64,000 bases of DNA from Alcanivorax sp. REN37 (GCF_041102775.1 NZ_JBGCUO010000001.1:62001-126000); one strand, 5' to 3'. Positions 11,180 to 20,669 are shown, numbered from the stretch's first letter. A program made the numbers and translations. The notes: generated by a model not told the origin, from the letters alone.

Positions 11180-12082
11180 ATGACGCTCACCGAACTCCGT
11201 TATCTGGTCGCGCTAGCGCGCGAGAAACATTTCGGCCGTGCCGCCGAGATGTGCCATGTCAGCCAACCGACCCTCAGTGCCGCCATCCGCAAGCTGGAAA
11301 ACACGCTCGGCCTGACGCTGTTCGAGCGCCGCCCGCGGGAAGTGCGGGTCACCCACGATGCCGAGCCAGTGATCGCCCAAGCACAACGAGTGCTGGAACA
11401 AGTAGAGCTGCTGGAGCAACTGGCCAACACCCAACGCGACCAACTGGCCGGCCCGCTGCGCCTTGGCGCTATCTTCACGGTGGCGCCTTACCTGTTCCCG
11501 GTGTTGGTGCCGCGGGTGCGCAAAGCGGCGCCGGACATGCCGTTGTTCATCGAAGAAAACTACACCCATGTGCTGCGCAGCAAACTGGAGCGCGGTGAGT
11601 TGGATGCCATCATCGTGGCGCTGCCGTTCTCCGGCGGTGGCTTGGTACGCGCGCACATGTACGAGGAGTCGTTCTCGGTGCTGCTGCCAGCCGGCCACCC
11701 GTGGCGCAAACAAAAAACCGTGCGCCCGGAACAACTGCTGGACGAGAACCTGCTGCTGCTCGGTGAAGGCCACTGCTTCCGCGACCAGGTGCTGGAACTG
11801 TGCCCGGCGATCGATTCAGAAAAACACAAAAACCTGGTGCAGATCGAAGGCGGCTCGCTGGAAACTCTGCGCCACATGGTGGCCGGCGGACTCGGCATCA
11901 CCATCCTGCCGAACTCGGCGATCAGCAGTCACAGCTACAACGACGATGCGTTTGAAGTGCGGCCGTTCATCAAGCCGGTACCGCGCCGCACCATTGCGCT
12001 GGTGTGGCGCGACAGCTTCCCGCGCCCGCGCGCCATCGAAGTAGTGCGCCAAGCGGTACCGCGCGAGGAGCTCAGCCATTGA
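11180..12082 (+). CDS. oxyR: Hydrogen peroxide-responsive regulator OxyR
   Basis: A LysR-type regulator of 300 residues. The N-terminal winged HTH (about 1-60) contains FGRAAEMCHVSQPTLSAAIRK. Two cysteines fall at positions 199 and 208 within GEGHCFRDQVLELC. They match the redox pair of Escherichia coli OxyR in both spacing and numbering, which separates this protein from other LysR regulators. It would activate peroxide-defence genes after disulfide formation. recG starts inside its stop codon, so the two are translationally linked, as in Pseudomonas. Confidence 0.93.
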   Translation: MTLTELRYLVALAREKHFGRAAEMCHVSQPTLSAAIRKLENTLGLTLFERRPREVRVTHDAEPVIAQAQRVLEQVELLEQLANTQRDQLAGPLRLGAIFTVAPYLFPVLVPRVRKAAPDMPLFIEENYTHVLRSKLERGELDAIIVALPFSGGGLVRAHMYEESFSVLLPAGHPWRKQKTVRPEQLLDENLLLLGEGHCFRDQVLELCPAIDSEKHKNLVQIEGGSLETLRHMVAGGLGITILPNSAISSHSYNDDAFEVRPFIKPVPRRTIALVWRDSFPRPRAIEVVRQAVPREELSH

Positions 12083-14151
12083 ATGAGCTGGCCGCACGGT
12101 CGCTCGCCACGCTCAAAGGCGTCGGCCCGAAAACCGCCGAACGCTTGGCCGGCATGGGCCTGCACACGGTGGAGGACCTGCTGTTCCACCTGCCGTTCCG
12201 CTACGAAGACCGCACCCAAGTCGCCGAAATCGGTCGCCTGCGACCGGAACAGCATGTGGTAGTGGAAGGCGAGATTCTGCGCACCGACATCCTGTTCAGC
12301 CGGCGTCGCAGCCTGCTGTGCAGCATCCGCGACCACAGCGGTCAGATCAATTTGCGCTTCTTTCACTTCAACGCGCAGCAAAAAAACAGCCTAGAAGTGG
12401 GCCAGCAGGTGCGCGTATTCGGCGAGGTGCGCGTCGGCAGCACCGGGCTGGAGTTCTTCCACCCCGAATACGTGGTGGCCGTCGACGGCGCGCTGCCGCA
12501 GCTGGAGCGCTGCCTGACGCCGGTGTACCCGACCACCGACGGCGTACATCAACGCACTCTGCGCGGCGCCATGGAGCAAGCACTGGCGGTGCTGCGCCAA
12601 TTTCCGCCCAAGGATCTGCTGCCGGCGGACGGCGCCGCCGCCCATCTGCCGAGCCTACGTGATGCGCTGCTGACCCTGCACGCGCCAGACCCGGATGACG
12701 GCATCGACGCTCTGCTGGGCGGCACTCACCCGGCACTGCAGCGACTGGTGGTGGAAGAAATGGTGGCCCACCAAGTGGTGATGCTGGCGCGCCGCGCCGG
12801 CCAGAAAGCGTTGGGCGCGCCAGCATTGCAAGGCGAGCGCTTGTTCCGCCAGCTGCGCGAAAGCCTGCCATTTCAGCTTACCGGTGCTCAACAACGGGTG
12901 ATTGAAGAGATCAACACCGACCTCGCGCAGCCATCGCCGATGCTGCGCTTGGTGCAAGGAGATGTGGGTGCCGGCAAGACGCTGGTGGCCGCGGCCGCAG
13001 CCCTTAATGCCATCGAGTCCGGCTACCAAGTAGCGCTGATGGCACCCACCGAATTGCTCGCCGAGCAGCATCACGCCAGCTTTCAGCGCTGGCTGGCACC
13101 GCTCGGGCTAGAGGTGGCCTGGCTGTCCGGCAGCCTCGGGCAGAAGGCCCGCCGGGAAGTGGAAAGCGCGCTGTCAGAAGGCCGCGCCGGGCTGGTGGTT
13201 GGCACCCACGCGCTGTTTCAGGAACGGGTGCAATTCCAGCGGTTGGGGCTGACCATCATTGACGAGCAACACCGCTTCGGCGTGCATCAACGGCTGGCAC
13301 TGCGTGATAAGGGTCGCAGCCAGCAGCAGGTACCACACCAGCTGGTGCTCACCGCCACACCGATTCCGCGCACACTGGCCATGAGCGTTTACGGCGACCT
13401 CGATACCTCGGTCATCGACGAACTGCCGCCCGGCCGACAGCCCATCGAAACCCTGGTGCTGCCCGCCAGCCGCCGCGCGGATGTGATCGCCCGCGTGCAT
13501 GCCGCAGCGCGCAGCGGCACCCAGATTTATTGGGTGTGCACTCTGATTGAAGAGTCCGACAGCTTGCAGGCACAGGCGGCCGAGGCGACGTGGCAGGCGC
13601 TGTGTGAAGCCTTGCCAGACCTGACCGTGGCACTGGTGCATGGCCGCATGAAGCCGGCAGAAAAAGCCGCGGCCATGGCGCGCTTTGCCGGCGGTGAAGC
13701 GCAGCTGCTGGTGGCCACCACTGTGATCGAGGTGGGGGTGGACGTGCCCAACGCCACGCTGATGGTGATGGAAAACGCCGAACGACTGGGCCTGTCGCAA
13801 CTGCACCAGCTACGCGGCCGGGTCGGGCGTGGCGCGGAGCAGAGTTATTGCGTGCTGCTATATCAGCCGCCGCTGTCACTGACAGCAAAGAAACGACTGG
13901 CGGTGATGCGCGAAACCACCGACGGCTTCCGCATCGCCGAAGAAGACCTGCGCCTGCGCGGGCCAGGGGAGTGGCTTGGCACCCGCCAAACCGGTGAATT
14001 GTCATTGCGTATCGCTGATCTGATGCGCGACGAAGAGCTGGTGGAGCCCGCGCGCACGCTGGCCGCACGCATTCTTTCCGAGCAGCCTGATGCTGCCAAG
14101 GCGCTGGAAAAACGCTGGCTAAAAGGCTCGCAGGATTATTTAGATGTGTAA
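12079..14151 (+). CDS. recG: ATP-dependent DNA helicase RecG
   Basis: A branched-DNA helicase that remodels stalled replication forks and Holliday junctions. It has 690 residues from a TTG start that overlaps the oxyR stop by 4 bases (TTGA), with AGGAG 8 bases upstream; the alternative longer frame lies inside oxyR. Domain order: an N-terminal wedge/OB fold (about 1-230), helicase motif I GDVGAGKT, motif II DEQHRFG, motif III TATPIPRT, and motif VI region HQLRGRVGRG. The C-terminal TRG region includes DLRLRGPGEWLGTRQTG. A strong terminator follows. Confidence 0.95.
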   Translation: MNELAARSLATLKGVGPKTAERLAGMGLHTVEDLLFHLPFRYEDRTQVAEIGRLRPEQHVVVEGEILRTDILFSRRRSLLCSIRDHSGQINLRFFHFNAQQKNSLEVGQQVRVFGEVRVGSTGLEFFHPEYVVAVDGALPQLERCLTPVYPTTDGVHQRTLRGAMEQALAVLRQFPPKDLLPADGAAAHLPSLRDALLTLHAPDPDDGIDALLGGTHPALQRLVVEEMVAHQVVMLARRAGQKALGAPALQGERLFRQLRESLPFQLTGAQQRVIEEINTDLAQPSPMLRLVQGDVGAGKTLVAAAAALNAIESGYQVALMAPTELLAEQHHASFQRWLAPLGLEVAWLSGSLGQKARREVESALSEGRAGLVVGTHALFQERVQFQRLGLTIIDEQHRFGVHQRLALRDKGRSQQQVPHQLVLTATPIPRTLAMSVYGDLDTSVIDELPPGRQPIETLVLPASRRADVIARVHAAARSGTQIYWVCTLIEESDSLQAQAAEATWQALCEALPDLTVALVHGRMKPAEKAAAMARFAGGEAQLLVATTVIEVGVDVPNATLMVMENAERLGLSQLHQLRGRVGRGAEQSYCVLLYQPPLSLTAKKRLAVMRETTDGFRIAEEDLRLRGPGEWLGTRQTGELSLRIADLMRDEELVEPARTLAARILSEQPDAAKALEKRWLKGSQDYLDV

Positions 14152-14180
14152 CGCGATTTCTGTTATTCGCAGCATAAAAA

Positions 14181-14200
14181 AGCCCGGCAATCGCCGGGCT
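14181..14200. terminator. Bidirectional terminator between recG and htpG
   Basis: The stem AGCCCGGC / GCCGGGCT with loop AATC is flanked by an A-run upstream and TTTTT downstream, so it can end both the recG and the convergent htpG transcripts. Confidence 0.92.
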
Positions 14201-14207
14201 TTTTAGA

Positions 14208-16112
14208 TCACACCAACTGCATCAGCAGCGCATTGATACGCCGCACATAACCGGGCGCATCTTTGAGCGGCTCACCGCTGGCGAGACGCGCCTGTTCGTA
14301 AATCACCATCACCAGATCACGGGTGCGGTCTTCGTCCGCCTCCTGGTTCAAGCGCTCCACCAACGGATGCTGCGGGTTGATCTCAAGGATCGGCTTGCTA
14401 TCCGGCACCTGCTGACCGGCGGCCTCGAGAATGCGGCGCATCTGCGCACCCATATCGTGCTCAGCCACCACCAGACAGGCAGGAGAATCGGTCAACCGGT
14501 GAGTGGTGCGCACACTGTCCACGTCCTGCTGCAACAGCTCAGCGATGCGGCCAGTGAGCCCCGCAAAGGCGGTATCGGTGTCCTGCTGGGCCTGCTTTTC
14601 TTGCTCATCTTCCAACGCACCAAGATCCAGCGCGCCGCGGGAAATATCTTCCAGATCTTTTTCATCGAAGCGGTTCAGGTAGCCCATGACCCATTCGTCA
14701 ATGCGGTCAGACAGCAGCAGCACTTCGATGCCTTTCTTGCGGAACACTTCCAAGTGCGGACTCCCAGCCGCATTGGCATGGCTGTCGGAGACCAGGTAGT
14801 AAATTTTTTCCTGCCCGTCCTTCATGCGCGCCACATAATCTGCCAACGATACAGTCTGCGCCGCGTCGCCAGTTTCGGTAGAAGCAAAGCGCATCAGCTT
14901 GGCCAACGTCTCCTGGTTGGCCATGTCTTCGGTCACGCCTTCCTTGAGTACATTGCCGAATTCGTTCCAGAAGCCTTGGTATTTTTCGGCATCGCCGGAC
15001 AGCTTTTCCAGCATCCCCAACACCCGCTTGGTGAGCGCTGATTTCAGCGACGCCACCGTGCGGTCGTTCTGCAGGATTTCGCGGGAAACGTTCAACGACA
15101 GGTCATTGGTATCGACCACGCCTTTGACGAAACGCAGGTACAACGGCAGGAACTGCTCGGCGTCATCCATGATGAACACCCGTTGCACATACAGCTTGAG
15201 GCCACGGGAAGCATCGCGCTGCCACATATCGAACGGCGCTTTGGCTGGAATAAACAGCAGCGAGCTGTAATCAAGCTTGCCTTCCACCCGGTTGTGGCTC
15301 CAGCTCAGAGCGTCGTTGAAGTCGTGCGACAGGTGCTTGTAGAACTCTTGGTATTCCTCGTCGCTGACTTCGGACTTATTGCGCGTCCACAGGGCAGTGG
15401 CGGCGTTAGCTTGGCTCCAGCCCGGCTCCGCCGGCGGCTCACCGTCCTCGGTTTTAGCGGGCTCATCGCGCATCATCACCGGGATCGCCACGTGGTCGCT
15501 GTATTTACGCACCAGCTCTTTCAGCCGCCAGCTGCTGAGGAATTCTTTTTCCTCGTCACGCAGGTGCAGCACGATGCGGGTACCGCGCTGTTCGCCGTGC
15601 CAATCGCCCAACTCAAAGGCGCCGTCGCCTTCGCTGGACCAGTACACGCCCTGATCGGCCGCCAAGCCGGCTTTGCGAGTGAATACTTCAACCCGCTCGG
15701 CAACGATGAAGGCGCTGTAGAAACCGACACCGAACTGGCCGATCAGGCGCGAATCTTTTTTCTGGTCACCGCTCAGCGATTGGATGAATTCCGCGGTCCC
15801 GGAGCGGGCGATGGTGCCAAGATTGGCCACCACGTCGTCACGGCTCATGCCGATGCCGTTGTCGGCGATGGTCAGGGTACCGGCCGCCTCGTCGGTCTCA
15901 ATACGGATCTGCAGCGTGCCGTCGCCCTCATAGAGGGCAGCGTCCTGCAACGCCAGAAACGACAGCTTGTCAGCAGCGTCGGAGGCATTGGAAATCAATT
16001 CGCGCAGGAAAATTTCTTTGTTGGAATACAGCGAATGCACCATCAGGTGCAGCAGCTGTTTCACTTCGGTTTGGAATTCCCGGCGTTCGGTCTGGGGCGT
16101 GGTGGCAGTCAT
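14208..16112 (-). CDS. htpG: Molecular chaperone HtpG (Hsp90)
   Basis: An ATP-dependent Hsp90 chaperone of the cytosol, 634 residues. The N-terminal GHKL ATPase domain shows [13 protein letters not shown], the [13 protein letters not shown] segment and the lid glycine motif [15 protein letters not shown]. The middle domain contains NVSREILQ, and the C-terminal dimerisation domain is complete. A sigma-32-type promoter lies about 50 bases upstream of the ATG, consistent with heat-shock control. alkB copy 1 lies upstream on the same strand but is separated by a GC-rich hairpin. Confidence 0.97.
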   Translation of the reverse strand: MTATTPQTERREFQTEVKQLLHLMVHSLYSNKEIFLRELISNASDAADKLSFLALQDAALYEGDGTLQIRIETDEAAGTLTIADNGIGMSRDDVVANLGTIARSGTAEFIQSLSGDQKKDSRLIGQFGVGFYSAFIVAERVEVFTRKAGLAADQGVYWSSEGDGAFELGDWHGEQRGTRIVLHLRDEEKEFLSSWRLKELVRKYSDHVAIPVMMRDEPAKTEDGEPPAEPGWSQANAATALWTRNKSEVSDEEYQEFYKHLSHDFNDALSWSHNRVEGKLDYSSLLFIPAKAPFDMWQRDASRGLKLYVQRVFIMDDAEQFLPLYLRFVKGVVDTNDLSLNVSREILQNDRTVASLKSALTKRVLGMLEKLSGDAEKYQGFWNEFGNVLKEGVTEDMANQETLAKLMRFASTETGDAAQTVSLADYVARMKDGQEKIYYLVSDSHANAAGSPHLEVFRKKGIEVLLLSDRIDEWVMGYLNRFDEKDLEDISRGALDLGALEDEQEKQAQQDTDTAFAGLTGRIAELLQQDVDSVRTTHRLTDSPACLVVAEHDMGAQMRRILEAAGQQVPDSKPILEINPQHPLVERLNQEADEDRTRDLVMVIYEQARLASGEPLKDAPGYVRRINALLMQLV

Positions 16113-16161
16113 GGTGCGAAAAGTCCTCTGTCCCGATCTAAAGCAGAATCTGATCGGACGA

Positions 16162-16189
16162 TAGTGGGGATCGCGGCAGACTTTTCAAG
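16162..16189 (-). promoter_or_regulatory. Sigma-32 (heat-shock) promoter of htpG
   Basis: Read on the minus strand, CTTGAAA (16189-16183), 13 bases, then CCCCACTA (16169-16162). This closely matches the RpoH consensus CTTGAAA-N(11-16)-CCCCATNT and lies 50 bases upstream of the start of the heat-shock gene htpG. Confidence 0.8.
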
Positions 16190-16193
16190 AGAG

Positions 16194-16217
16194 CCCGGCG
16201 CGCGAGCGCGCGCCGGG
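16194..16217. terminator. GC-rich hairpin after alkB copy 1
   Basis: CCCGGCGCGCG and CGCGCGCCGGG form a perfect 11-bp inverted repeat around AG. On the minus strand it follows the alkB stop by 13 bases and ends 4 bases before the sigma-32 -35 box. The downstream bases (CTCTCTT) are only weakly T-rich, so it may terminate poorly or act to insulate htpG. Confidence 0.6.
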
Positions 16218-16230
16218 TATCGCTGGCAGA

Positions 16231-17382
16231 TCAGGCGGTGATGTTGTTGACGCGCTTGGCGGAACGCAGCAGTTGGTCCATCTCGCCTTGGTAATAGGCT
16301 TCCACACGCGGATTCACCACCTTGAACCATAGCGGCGGAATCAGCGCCAGCACGTACATGGCCGCATAACCACCCGGCAACTGCGGACTTTCATCGTAGT
16401 GGCGCAGCACTTGGTAACGGCGCTTGGCGTAGGCGTGGTGATCGCTATGGCGCTGCAGCTGGAACAGCGCCAAGTTGGTGAGGAAGTAGTTGGAGTTCCA
16501 GCTGTGCGCTGGGGTGACGCGCTCGTAGCGGCCGTTTTCCAGCAGCCGGCGGTGCAGGCCGTAGTGCTCGATGTAGTTGATCACTTCCAGCGTGAAGGCC
16601 GCGATGAAACTGACGCCGAGGAAGTACAAGGCGCCCGCCCAGCCGAATGCCAGTGCAAACGCCAGCGCGAACAGCGCGGAAATGCCGTACCACCAGATCA
16701 ATTCATTGCGCCAGCTGAACGGGCTGTGCCCCTTGCGGCGCAGGTGCTGGGCTTCCAAGCGCCAGGCGTTGATGAAGTTGCGGGGGAACGCCTGCAGCAG
16801 GAAGGCATAGACGTTCTGCCCATAGCGCGCCGAAGAGGCATCTTCCGGGGTGGATACCGTCACGTGGTGGCCGCGGATGTGCTCCACTTTGAAACCGCCG
16901 TAGGTCACCGAGGCGAGCATCAGGCCGCCTGCCCAGTTTTCAATGCGCGGGTCTTTGTGGGTCAACTCGTGGCCGAGGTTAATGGCGATCACGCCACCGG
17001 CGGTACCAATGGACACCATCCAGCCCAGTTTCCCGAACCAAGAGTAGTCGTTGTTGAAGAACACCCAGCCGGCATAAAACATGGCGCCAATCCACACCGG
17101 CACCATGACCAGAGTAATCACCCGATAGGTGATTTCTTCCGACATGGCCGGGACTTGTTCGGCTTCATCCGGATTGCTGGGGTCTTTGCCAACGATGTAG
17201 TCGAGGATGGGAACGAGGCCGAAGATCACCAAATAGATGGCCCAGGCCCAATAGTCCTGAGTGCCGCTGTCGCGGCCGATCATGGCGGAAATCGGCAAGA
17301 GTGGCAGCACCCCCAACCAAAAAAGCAGGTACCCCCACTTCTTCATGCGTAAGACAGTATTGGGATCCAAGCGACTGAGCAC
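16231..17382 (-). CDS. alkB: Alkane 1-monooxygenase AlkB, copy 1
   Basis: A membrane di-iron enzyme that hydroxylates medium-chain n-alkanes at the terminal carbon using rubredoxin-delivered electrons. All histidine motifs are present: HELTH (138-142), EHIRGHH (167-173), NYIEHYG (269-275) and QRHSDHH (310-316), between hydrophobic membrane helices. The start is GTG at 17382, giving 383 residues: it follows AGGAGG by 6 bases, and the protein then aligns residue for residue with copy 2 (33366-34514). No rubredoxin or rubredoxin reductase gene is in the window. It lies upstream of htpG behind a hairpin. Naming it alkB1 or alkB2 is not possible from sequence alone. Confidence 0.93.
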   Translation of the reverse strand: MLSRLDPNTVLRMKKWGYLLFWLGVLPLLPISAMIGRDSGTQDYWAWAIYLVIFGLVPILDYIVGKDPSNPDEAEQVPAMSEEITYRVITLVMVPVWIGAMFYAGWVFFNNDYSWFGKLGWMVSIGTAGGVIAINLGHELTHKDPRIENWAGGLMLASVTYGGFKVEHIRGHHVTVSTPEDASSARYGQNVYAFLLQAFPRNFINAWRLEAQHLRRKGHSPFSWRNELIWWYGISALFALAFALAFGWAGALYFLGVSFIAAFTLEVINYIEHYGLHRRLLENGRYERVTPAHSWNSNYFLTNLALFQLQRHSDHHAYAKRRYQVLRHYDESPQLPGGYAAMYVLALIPPLWFKVVNPRVEAYYQGEMDQLLRSAKRVNNITA

Positions 17383-17529
17383 GGCACACCTCCTAGCTCT
17401 AGCGTTGTTATTCTTACATCGGTCAATGTCACGGTTGGAATGTAGCACAACTGCCGGGGGCGGAAACCCTTGCGCCTGGGCGCCGACCATAGCGGAGTAA
17501 AAAAGCATTGATTGGCGGCGCTGGAAGGA

Positions 17530-17545
17530 CTGTCGGATAAGGACC
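17530..17545. repeat. Direct repeat unit A upstream of alkB copy 1
   Basis: CTGTCGGATAAGGACC. It matches the unit at 17617-17632 at 13 of 16 positions in the same orientation. Confidence 0.6.
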
Positions 17546-17616
17546 ATCCATCTGATAAATAAACGATTTATTCTTTTTAAAGTCGCCGAAAACGATCGTT
17601 CATTAAAATGTTCGAG

Positions 17617-17632
17617 CTGTCGGACAAGATCC
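17617..17632. repeat. Direct repeat unit B upstream of alkB copy 1
   Basis: CTGTCGGACAAGATCC, the second unit of the pair, 87 bases from the first. Identity of the conserved CTGTCGGA core suggests a repeated protein-binding site, but no regulator is assigned. Confidence 0.6.
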
Positions 17633-17775
17633 TTCTCCGCCCCCTCATGACGACCATTTTGGCATCAGGGTTGCCGACCCTGCAGCCGTTCACGGCGGGA
17701 AGCGGCTTGGGTTATCGACGATGACATTGCCGTGAAACCAGCCGTTGGAGCCACCGCGGGCGCCAACGGGCTTCC

Positions 17776-18300
17776 ATGGCAGCACCTTCAATCGCTGCGT
17801 TTCGGCTTCTGCATGAAACACTGACCAACCGCCTTGCCGCTGATCTCGCTAAGGACAGTGTGGTGCGGCTAATTGGGCACTGCGCCGCAGAGATATCGAT
17901 CAGCCGCGCGTCGGCGTGCAGGGGTCTGCGAGCGGCGGTGCGCCAGGCACACCACCAATTGGAGCAAGCACGCTCGGAATTGAATGCCGACACCCGCGAC
18001 CTGCTCAACGAGTTGCGGCGCCAATACAGTCGCGCCACGCGCGGGCAAAACCGCATCGACGCCTATCAAGCCGCGGAGGATTATGCCGTCGCGCTGGTAA
18101 CGGCCACGCGCCAGAGCGTGCTGGGCGGCGAGCGCATCAATCTGGATCCACTGGATGCCGAGCACCCGCGGTACAGCACTCGGCAGGACCTGCTGCAAGC
18201 GCGTCACGACGCCCTGCACGCTTGGCTGCAACTGCGCTATCTGTCCGGTCAGTTACACCACGAGGAGTTAACGCAATTAACCGCCGCTGCAGCCCAATAG
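17776..18300 (+). pseudogene. C-terminal remnant of a TolC-family outer-membrane efflux protein
   Basis: A 174-codon open frame. From about residue 50 onward it resembles the last third of TolC-type channel proteins: a helix with LRRQYSRATRGQNRIDA, the region VLGGERINLDPLDAE equivalent to the G-R-T-x-x-D-V-L-x-A motif, then RQDLLQARHDAL and a final LRYLSGQLHHEEL. Full TolC proteins are about 430-480 residues with a signal peptide; none of the first two-thirds is here. The first 45 residues match nothing I know, and the frame is closed by a stop at 17722. It is most likely decayed. A partner inner-membrane pump is absent. Confidence 0.6.
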
Positions 18301-18302
18301 CA

Positions 18303-18325
18303 CTGCGCCCGCAGAGCGGGCGCAG
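18303..18325. terminator. Hairpin between TolC remnant and yheV-like gene
   Basis: CTGCGCCCGC and GCGGGCGCAG form a perfect 10-bp stem with loop AGA directly after the remnant's stop and before the convergent gene's stop. It lacks a T-run on either strand, so termination efficiency is uncertain. Confidence 0.55.
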
Positions 18326-18332
18326 GTGGTGT

Positions 18333-18542
18333 TCATGAACTCTTCGGCGACTTCCAGATCACCGGGCCGGAACTGCTGGCCGGCTCCGGTGGGTGCGCGG
18401 CCGGTGGCGGCGCATCCAAATCACGGACCATGTTGCAGGCCACGCATTCCATCCACACTCGGCCGTCATCCTGCACCCGCTGGATGCGGTCCACCGCACC
18501 GCATTCCGGGCAACTGGCGCCGGCAATGAAGTGGCGCCGCAT
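18333..18542 (-). CDS. YheV family putative zinc ribbon protein
   Basis: A 69-residue protein. Two CxxC pairs, CPEC and CVAC, about 22 residues apart, form a likely zinc ribbon, and the opening MRRHFIAGASCPECGAVD is typical of the family. The tail is proline/alanine-rich. Its ATG overlaps the prlC stop by one base (TGATG), so it is translationally coupled to prlC. The same pairing is found in pseudomonads. Function unknown. Confidence 0.85.
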   Translation of the reverse strand: MRRHFIAGASCPECGAVDRIQRVQDDGRVWMECVACNMVRDLDAPPPAAHPPEPASSSGPVIWKSPKSS

Positions 18543-20575
18543 CAGGCCGCAATCCCGCTGTGGCGCAGCAGCGCATCCACCGACGGCTCGCGGCCACGGA
18601 AGGCTACGAACAGCTCCATCGGCTCACGGCTGCCACCTTGCGCAAGGATATGGCGGCGGAAATCATGGCCGGTCTGCGGATTGAATTCGCCCTCTTCTTC
18701 GAAGCGCGAATAGGCATCGGCCGACAACACCTCCGCCCACTTGTAGCTGTAGTAACCGGCCGCATAACCGCCAGCGAAGATGTGTGAGAACGAGTTCTGG
18801 AAGCGGTTGAACGCCGGCGGAATGATCGCCGCGACCTCCTCACGCACTTGGTCCAATACCTGCTGGATGCTCAGCTGCTGCGGATTGTCGCCATGGATCA
18901 ACATGTCGAACAGCGAGAACTCCAACTGCCGCACCATGCCCAGCGCACTCTGGAAGTTCTTCGCCGCCAGCAGCTTGTCGCGCAGGTCGGCCGGCAGCGG
19001 TTCGCCGGTTTCGTAGTGGCCGGAGATGCGGCGCAGGCCTTCCTCGGTCCAGCACCAGTTCTCCATGAACTGGCTGGGCAGTTCCACCGCGTCCCAGGCA
19101 ACGCCGTTGATGCCGGAAATTGACGCATCCTCCTGCTCGGTGAGCATGTGGTGCAGCCCATGGCCAAACTCGTGGAACAGCGTCACCACCTCGTCGTGGG
19201 TCAGCAGCCCCGGCTTGCCGCCGGCGGGCGGCGCGAAGTTGCAGGTCAGGTACGCCACCGGCTGCTGCAAGCTGCCGTCCGCGCGGCGACGACGCACCAA
19301 GCAGTCGTCCATCCAGGCACCGCCACGCTTGCCGGTGCGGGCGTACAGATCCAAGTAGAAGCTCGCCATCGGCGCGCCATCATCATCCAGCACGTCGTAG
19401 AAACGCACGTCGGCATGCCAAGTTTCCACGCCATCACGGGCCCGGATACGGATGCCAAACAGCGTCTGCACGATGTCGAACATGCCGGCAATCACGGTTT
19501 CCGCCGGGAACCACGGCCGCAATTCTTCTTCCGACAGGCTATAGCGGGCTTCGCGCAGGCGCTCGCTCCAGAACGCGATATCCCACGGCGCCAGTTCGGT
19601 TACGCCCTGCTCAGCAGCAAATGCGCGCAGTTCCGCTAACTCGGTTTCCGCCTGCGGTTTAGCGCGGCGGGCCAGATCACGCAGGAAACCCAATACTTCA
19701 TCGGTGCTGCGCGCCATTTTGGTGGCGAGCGATTTCTCAGCGTAGCTGCCGAAGCCAAGCAACTGGGCCAATTGCTGGCGTAAAGACAGGATTTCGTCCA
19801 TCAGCCCGCTGTTGTCGAACTTGCCAGCATCCGGCCCTTGGTCGGAGGCGCGGGTGACGTGGGCGCGGTAGATTTCCTCGCGCAGGCTGCGGTTTCGGGC
19901 GTGGCAGATGACCGCGTAGTAGCAGGGGAAGTCCAACGTCAGCAGCCAGCCATCCAGCCCTTGTTCCTTGGCTTTGTCAGCGGCACCGGCCAGTGCCACC
20001 TCGGGCACGCCGTCAAGTTCTGCCGCGTCGGTCACCGGGCGCTGCCAGCTTTGGGTGGCGTCCAACACGTTGTCAGAAAAGGTGGAGGTCAGCTCAGACA
20101 AACGCTTACTGATGTCCATGTAGCGCGCTTTCTTGTCGGCCGGTAGATCGACGCCAGACAGGTGAAAATCGCGCAGGGTGTTATCGAGCACTTTCTGCCG
20201 CGCCGGGGACAGCGCCGCGTAGTCGCCGCTGTCGCGCAGCGATTGGTAAGCGGCGTAGAGCCGGGTGTTCTGGCCCACTTCAGTGCCGTACTCAGACAGC
20301 GCCGGCAGACAGGCATTGTAAGCGGCGCGCAAAGCGTCGGTTTGGGCCACACCATTGAGGTGGCCGGCCGGGCCGAAGGCTTTACCGAGCCGTTCGTCTT
20401 CCTCATCCAGCGCCAGCACCAGGTTGTCCCAGTCCCACTGGCCGGCGGCCAGCACCTGCTCAATGCGCGCGCGCCCATCAGCGATCAGCTGCTGCACGGC
20501 GGGCTCCACGTGCTCGGGGCGGATGGCAGCGAAGGGGGGCAGGCCGGGGTAATCGATCAGCGGATTGCGACTCAT
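18542..20575 (-). CDS. prlC: Oligopeptidase A
   Basis: An M3-family cytosolic zinc metallopeptidase that degrades oligopeptides, including cleaved signal peptides. It has 677 residues. The zinc-binding HEFGH motif appears within DEVVTLFHEFGHGLHHML, with the downstream glutamate region typical of the family. The full catalytic cradle is present with no break. It is divergent from the gamma carbonic anhydrase gene and coupled to the yheV-like gene. Confidence 0.95.
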   Translation of the reverse strand: MSRNPLIDYPGLPPFAAIRPEHVEPAVQQLIADGRARIEQVLAAGQWDWDNLVLALDEEDERLGKAFGPAGHLNGVAQTDALRAAYNACLPALSEYGTEVGQNTRLYAAYQSLRDSGDYAALSPARQKVLDNTLRDFHLSGVDLPADKKARYMDISKRLSELTSTFSDNVLDATQSWQRPVTDAAELDGVPEVALAGAADKAKEQGLDGWLLTLDFPCYYAVICHARNRSLREEIYRAHVTRASDQGPDAGKFDNSGLMDEILSLRQQLAQLLGFGSYAEKSLATKMARSTDEVLGFLRDLARRAKPQAETELAELRAFAAEQGVTELAPWDIAFWSERLREARYSLSEEELRPWFPAETVIAGMFDIVQTLFGIRIRARDGVETWHADVRFYDVLDDDGAPMASFYLDLYARTGKRGGAWMDDCLVRRRRADGSLQQPVAYLTCNFAPPAGGKPGLLTHDEVVTLFHEFGHGLHHMLTEQEDASISGINGVAWDAVELPSQFMENWCWTEEGLRRISGHYETGEPLPADLRDKLLAAKNFQSALGMVRQLEFSLFDMLIHGDNPQQLSIQQVLDQVREEVAAIIPPAFNRFQNSFSHIFAGGYAAGYYSYKWAEVLSADAYSRFEEEGEFNPQTGHDFRRHILAQGGSREPMELFVAFRGREPSVDALLRHSGIAA

Positions 20576-20669
20576 GGAACGGACTCTTGGCAGTGATGGC
20601 AGACAGCAGGGATATCTGGGTGGACAATGGCGACTTCAAGTCCCCACCGATAAAACAAGGAGCCGCAGC

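Larger units (their letters stand above)
17383..17775. promoter_or_regulatory. Upstream region of alkB copy 1 with direct repeats and palindromes
   Basis: A 393-base stretch without a convincing gene. It contains an imperfect 16-base direct repeat (17530-17545 and 17617-17632, 13 of 16 identical, core CTGTCGGA) 87 bases apart. Between the copies lie two palindromes: AATAAA-CGA-TTTATT (17558-17572) and AACGATCGTT (17591-17600). The central part is notably AT-rich compared with its surroundings. A strong ribosome site for alkB is at 17389-17394. No clear sigma-70 promoter could be settled by eye. Confidence 0.5.

Noticed and set aside
17776-17920. First 45 codons of the TolC remnant as a true N-terminus
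   Set aside because: No signal peptide and no resemblance to TolC N-terminal repeats; probably non-coding sequence fused to the remnant frame.
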